Below are positions 61,256 to 64,000 of a stretch of DNA of 64,000 bases, one piece after another. The number at the start of each line of letters is the position of its first letter. The first letter of the stretch is position 1. Under the pieces are notes generated by a model. That model was not told the DNA's origin and made no database searches. It was given only the letters and a program-made list of their open reading frames with translations. The translations under genes and the position numbers were made by a program. Source of the DNA: Aureococcus anophagefferens (taxonomy: Eukaryota; Sar; Pelagophyceae; Pelagomonadales; Pelagomonadaceae); NCBI RefSeq assembly GCF_000186865.1, contig NW_008705565.1:1961811-2025810 (forward strand). The letters are read 5' to 3'.

Positions 61256-62883
61256 GGAGAACTTCATGTTCCTCACGGAGGACGAGGACTCGGACCTCGT
61301 CCTGATCGACTTCGGCGTGTCGACGTTCTTCCGCCGGGGCAAGCCCCTCGACGCGGCGCTGGGCACGGTCTACTACGCGGCGGCAAAAGAGAGCGAAATT
61401 CCCAACTTCAAAGGCTCGTATCTCGGCCGTTTTCCACTCGTTTCGGCTGATCTTTGGACGAGCGATCATCTCTTGGAACGGTCTCGAAGCGCGGATGCTT
61501 TTTCCGGAACGCGCGCGCGCGGAACACTCACGTTGAAGCGACGTTGAATCACCCTTTTGCCGCCCAGGTCTACTACACGGCGCCCGAGGTCTTCGACGGC
61601 GAGTACGACGAGAAGTGCGACGTCTGGTCCATCGGCATCATCATCTACATGCTCTTGGCGGGCCACGCGCCCTTCGAGGACGCGAAGCACCGCGAGTACA
61701 AGATCGTCTCCGCGATCCGGAACAAGCCGCCGCCCTTCAAGGACCGCGAGTGGGCCGGCGCGAGCCCCGAGGCCATCGCCTTCCTGAAGCGCCTCCTCGT
61801 CAAGGACCCCGCGCGGCGGCCGGGCGTCACGGAGGCCCTGGGCGACGCGTGGTTCAAGGTCGAGAACGTGTCCGCGCTCGTCGCCTACGGCGAGGACATC
61901 GTGCTCCGCCTCGGCCGCTTCCAGCAGATGAACGCCATGAAGAAGGTCGCGCACCAGATGATCGCGACGGAGCTCACGGAGGCGGAGATCGGCCACCTGC
62001 AGCAGCAGTTCCGGCTCCTCGACACGGACGGCGACGGCGTCATCACCGTCGGCGAGCTCATGACGGCCATCGCGGAGATCGAGGCGACGGACAGCGCCGG
62101 CAGCTCCAAGGCGCTCCTGCGGGGCCTCGAGGCGTCGCTCTCCGACTCGGCGCACGAGGACGACGCCGTGCTCGACATCGACGAGTTCATCGCCGCGACG
62201 TTCCGCCGCCACCAGGGCAGGAAACAAAAATATGCAACCCGACTTCAATGTGCGCGTATGCGAATGTTTCGACGCGAGCACATCCGTTGTGCTTCGAGAA
62301 CTCGCCGAGAGCCATCGATCCGTCCCAAAATCAGCCGACTAGACTTCGATGTGACCGAGCTCGAGAGTTCTGAAGTGTGGCCCCGACGTCACCGGTTGAT
62401 GTCCACGCAGGCCACCACACGCTGCTCAAGGAGGACTCGCTCAAGGCGGCCTACGAGAAGTTCGACGTCAAGGGCACGGGCACGATCACCGTCGAGGACC
62501 TGGAGCTGGCCTTCGGGTCGAAGAAGCACGCCCAGGAGGTCTTCGACCTCGTGGACGCGAACGGCGACGGCGAGATCAGCTTCGACGAGTTCCGCGAGAT
62601 GATGGGCCTGAGCCCCAACGAGGTGAGCGACGCGCCCCACGGCGGCGGCCACGGGCCCGCGGGGCCCGCCGTCGGCACGACGAGCCGGCCCCGGGCCCAG
62701 AGCGCCCACGCGCGCATCAAGGAGCACGCCGCGCACGAGCGGCGCAAGTCCATCGAGGCGGGCAAGGCGACGCCGCCGCGGCCGTCCCTCGCGTCGATCA
62801 AGTCCGCCGGCTCGAACTCGCCCGCCTGGAACTCGTCCACGGGCCTCGACGTCGAGGACCCGCGCGGCGAGCGCCTCGGCTAA
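60363..62883 (+). CDS. CDPK: Calcium-dependent protein kinase, split by two introners of different families
   Basis: Exons 60363-61367, 61568-62204, 62411-62883; 2115 nt, about 704 residues. Kinase domain at about residues 105-430: GNGSYGTVCRC glycine loop, AVKTV lysine, HRDLKPENFM catalytic loop, DFGVS magnesium loop, then a long insert between the lysine and alpha-C (Gly/Pro-rich). Introner G falls exactly between GT and YYTAPEVF of the activation segment. EF hands: DTDGDGVITVGEL (about 550), a degenerate DSAHEDDAVLDIDEF, DVKGTGTITVEDL and DANGDGEISFDEF. Introner I lies between the second and third EF hands. A Ser/Pro-rich C-terminal tail is unusual. Signals from Ca2+ as in plants and alveolates. 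Confidence 0.92.
61376..61567 (+). mobile_element. Introner element, family 1, copy G (intron 61368-61567)
   Basis: 192-bp element between identical 8-bp repeats GTCTACTA (61368-61375, 61568-61575). Left end CGCGGCGGCAAAAGAG; right end CCCTTTTGCCGCCCAG, so both ends have changed together (GCAGCAC to GCGGCAA) and the inverted repeat is kept. GT donor, 200-nt intron. Splicing rebuilds the kinase sequence LGT-VYYTAPEVF. Confidence 0.96.
62213..62410 (+). mobile_element. Introner element, family 2, copy 2 (intron 62205-62410)
   Basis: 198-bp element. Left end CAGGGCAGGAAACAA; right end (reverse complement) CTGCGTGGACATCAA. Flanking 8-mers GCCGCCAC (62205-62212) and GCCACCAC (62411-62418) match at seven of eight. 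GC donor; 206-nt intron; frame restored to AATF-R-HHTLLKEDSL between EF hands. Shares CAACCCGACTTCAATGTG and other blocks with the copy at 4910. Confidence 0.9.
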
Positions 62884-62912
62884 AAAAAGGCTCGGCGAAG
62901 CGGCGTAGGAGG

Positions 62913-64000
62913 TTACCCGAGCTTCGCGGCGTCCGCGCGCTTCGCGCGCTTCCGCTTCGGGGGCTCGGGCGCGGCGTAGTCGGCGCGGCCGCCGCGGACG
63001 GCCGCGGAGACGTCGCGCTGGAGCTGCTCGAAGAACTTGGACGACTTGCCGTAGTCGCCGCCGCGCGCGTCGACGGCGGCCGCGGGCGCGCCGTCGCCCG
63101 CGAGCGCCTTGCGGAGCTTCTCCTTCTCGTAGGGGTTGCCCATGCCCGGGTCGACGCGGGCGACGACGCGCGCGTCGCTCCGCAGCTTCTTGCGCTTCGC
63201 GTTGCGCGCCTTCTTCTTCGCGCTCCGCTTCGCCTTCTTCTCCTCGCGCGTCGCCTCCGCGGGCGCCATGAGCAAACCGTCGCGGCCGCGCTTCTTCGCG
63301 TGGACCTCCTCGGGCGCGGCGCCGTCGGCGGCGGCCACGGCGCCCGGCGTCGCCTCCTCGAAGCTCACGGCGGCGGCGTGCGTCTTCTTCGCCGCGCCGA
63401 GGACGTCGAGCGCGGGCACCTCCGGCGCGGGCGCGAAATGCGAGAGGCCGTCGAGCTTCCGCGACAGCTTGGCCCACAGCGCGTCGAGCGCGTCGTCGCG
63501 CGGCGGCGCCGTGGGCGCGGCGTCGCCGCCCGCGGCGGCCTCGCGCCGGGCGACGTAGTCGCGCTCGTACTCCTCGCCGAGGCCGACCGCGGCCTTTTTG
63601 CCGAGCTCGCCGTCGTCGTCGTCGGCCGCGGCGCGCGCGCGGTCCTTGGCGCCGCGCTCCGCGTAGGCCGACTCGAGGACCTCGCGCGCGACGATGTCGT
63701 CCCAGCGCTCCTCCTTGACGCGCTCCCTGATGGCCGCCTCGACGGCCGCGCTGAAGTCCGCGTCGAGCGGCGGCGCGCCGCCGCCCTTGCGGCCGTCCCA
63801 CGACGCGTCGACGCCGAGCAGCGAGTTCCGCGGCCGCTCGCCGGCGCCGACCTCGCCCCGCAGCTCCCAGGCCTTCTCGTCCGCCGGCTGCAGGTTCTCG
63901 CGCTCGAGCTCCTCGATGTGCGACAGCTCCTTCTCCGCGCGCGCGTCGTGCCGGCTCGGCGCCGCCGCCTCGTCCTCCTCCTCCTCGGCGCCGCTGTAGT
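62913..64000 (-). CDS. MPHOSPH10: U3 snoRNP protein MPP10, 5' end outside window
   Basis: C-terminal 362 residues; the frame is open to the window edge. Matches the MPP10 C-terminal half in order: HIEELERENLQPADEKAWEL, GERPRNSLLGVDASWD, the helix DFSAAVEAAIRERVKEERWD (RWDDIV), EEYERDYVARR, LWAKLSRKLDGLSHFAPAP, the basic stretch EEKKAKRSAKKKARNAKRKK, and the end motif SSKFFEQLQRDV. MPP10 is a small-subunit processome factor needed for 18S pre-rRNA cleavage with IMP3 and IMP4, in the nucleolus. Convergent with the CDPK gene, only 29 bp between stops. Confidence 0.9.
   Translation of the reverse strand, partial: YSGAEEEEDEAAAPSRHDARAEKELSHIEELERENLQPADEKAWELRGEVGAGERPRNSLLGVDASWDGRKGGGAPPLDADFSAAVEAAIRERVKEERWDDIVAREVLESAYAERGAKDRARAAADDDDGELGKKAAVGLGEEYERDYVARREAAAGGDAAPTAPPRDDALDALWAKLSRKLDGLSHFAPAPEVPALDVLGAAKKTHAAAVSFEEATPGAVAAADGAAPEEVHAKKRGRDGLLMAPAEATREEKKAKRSAKKKARNAKRKKLRSDARVVARVDPGMGNPYEKEKLRKALAGDGAPAAAVDARGGDYGKSSKFFEQLQRDVSAAVRGGRADYAAPEPPKRKRAKRADAAKLG

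Noticed and set aside
57102..61547. One open frame joining the reverse transcriptase to the protein kinase
   Set aside because: The RT's natural C-terminus lies in another frame ending at 59997, the link is Arg-rich noise, and the kinase has its own Met at 60363. Long chance frames are common at this GC content.

Overview
The window looks like nuclear DNA of a gene-dense, very GC-rich unicellular alga, most probably a pelagophyte stramenopile such as Aureococcus. Reasons: eukaryotic genes with spliceosomal introns (FIG4-type phosphatase, CPAP/SAS-4, U2AF35, E2F, RPAP3, TBCB, CDPK, MPP10), N-terminal leaders of plastid or secretory type, neighbours often less than 100 bp apart and convergent, and above all introner elements: near-identical ~192-bp sequences that are introns and behave like small DNA transposons. 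Introners of this style are known from Aureococcus and Micromonas. The species call is inference; no database was searched.

Layout. 1-7163: 5'-truncated organellar isoleucyl-tRNA synthetase, a sarcosine/dimethylglycine-type methyltransferase (minus), a plastid-type NAD-binding protein split by an introner of family 2, and a DUF2252 protein. 7164-8866: gene-poor, with one strong hairpin. 8867-15127: sulfotransferase, arginyl-tRNA synthetase, 2OG-Fe(II) oxygenase, two poorly known proteins. 15427-28224: FIG4-like SAC phosphatase (introner), CPAP, prolyl-4-hydroxylase-like protein, U2AF35 with an unusual Gly-rich N-terminus, and small unknowns plus a WD40 protein. 28225-32129: DEAH/DEVH RNA helicase carrying two single-base frameshifts. 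32406-45898: a giant secreted protein of about 4230 residues (Ig-like repeats, FG-GAP propeller repeats, Calx-beta) containing four introners. 46209-57114: E2F, an HsdR-like helicase fused to TFIIS domains (introner and a 50-N gap), RPAP3, ankyrin proteins, TBCB, class II aldolase/adducin, PhyH-like oxygenase. 57102-59997: a reverse-transcriptase retroelement with a probable PD-(D/E)XK nuclease. 60363-64000: a CDPK split by one introner of each family, then 3'-truncated (at the window edge) MPP10.

The central system is the introners. Seven copies of family 1 and two of family 2 each sit between 8-bp direct repeats. The left repeat starts with GT or GC and supplies the 5' splice site; the element's right end supplies CAG. 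Splicing removes one repeat copy plus the element and restores the pre-insertion reading frame. I checked the frame for all nine insertions and it is restored every time; six of seven family-1 introns are exactly 200 nt. Five of nine donors are GC. The two element ends are inverted repeats but are not equivalent: only the right end carries CAG, so only one orientation can splice. The autonomous partner is not in this window.
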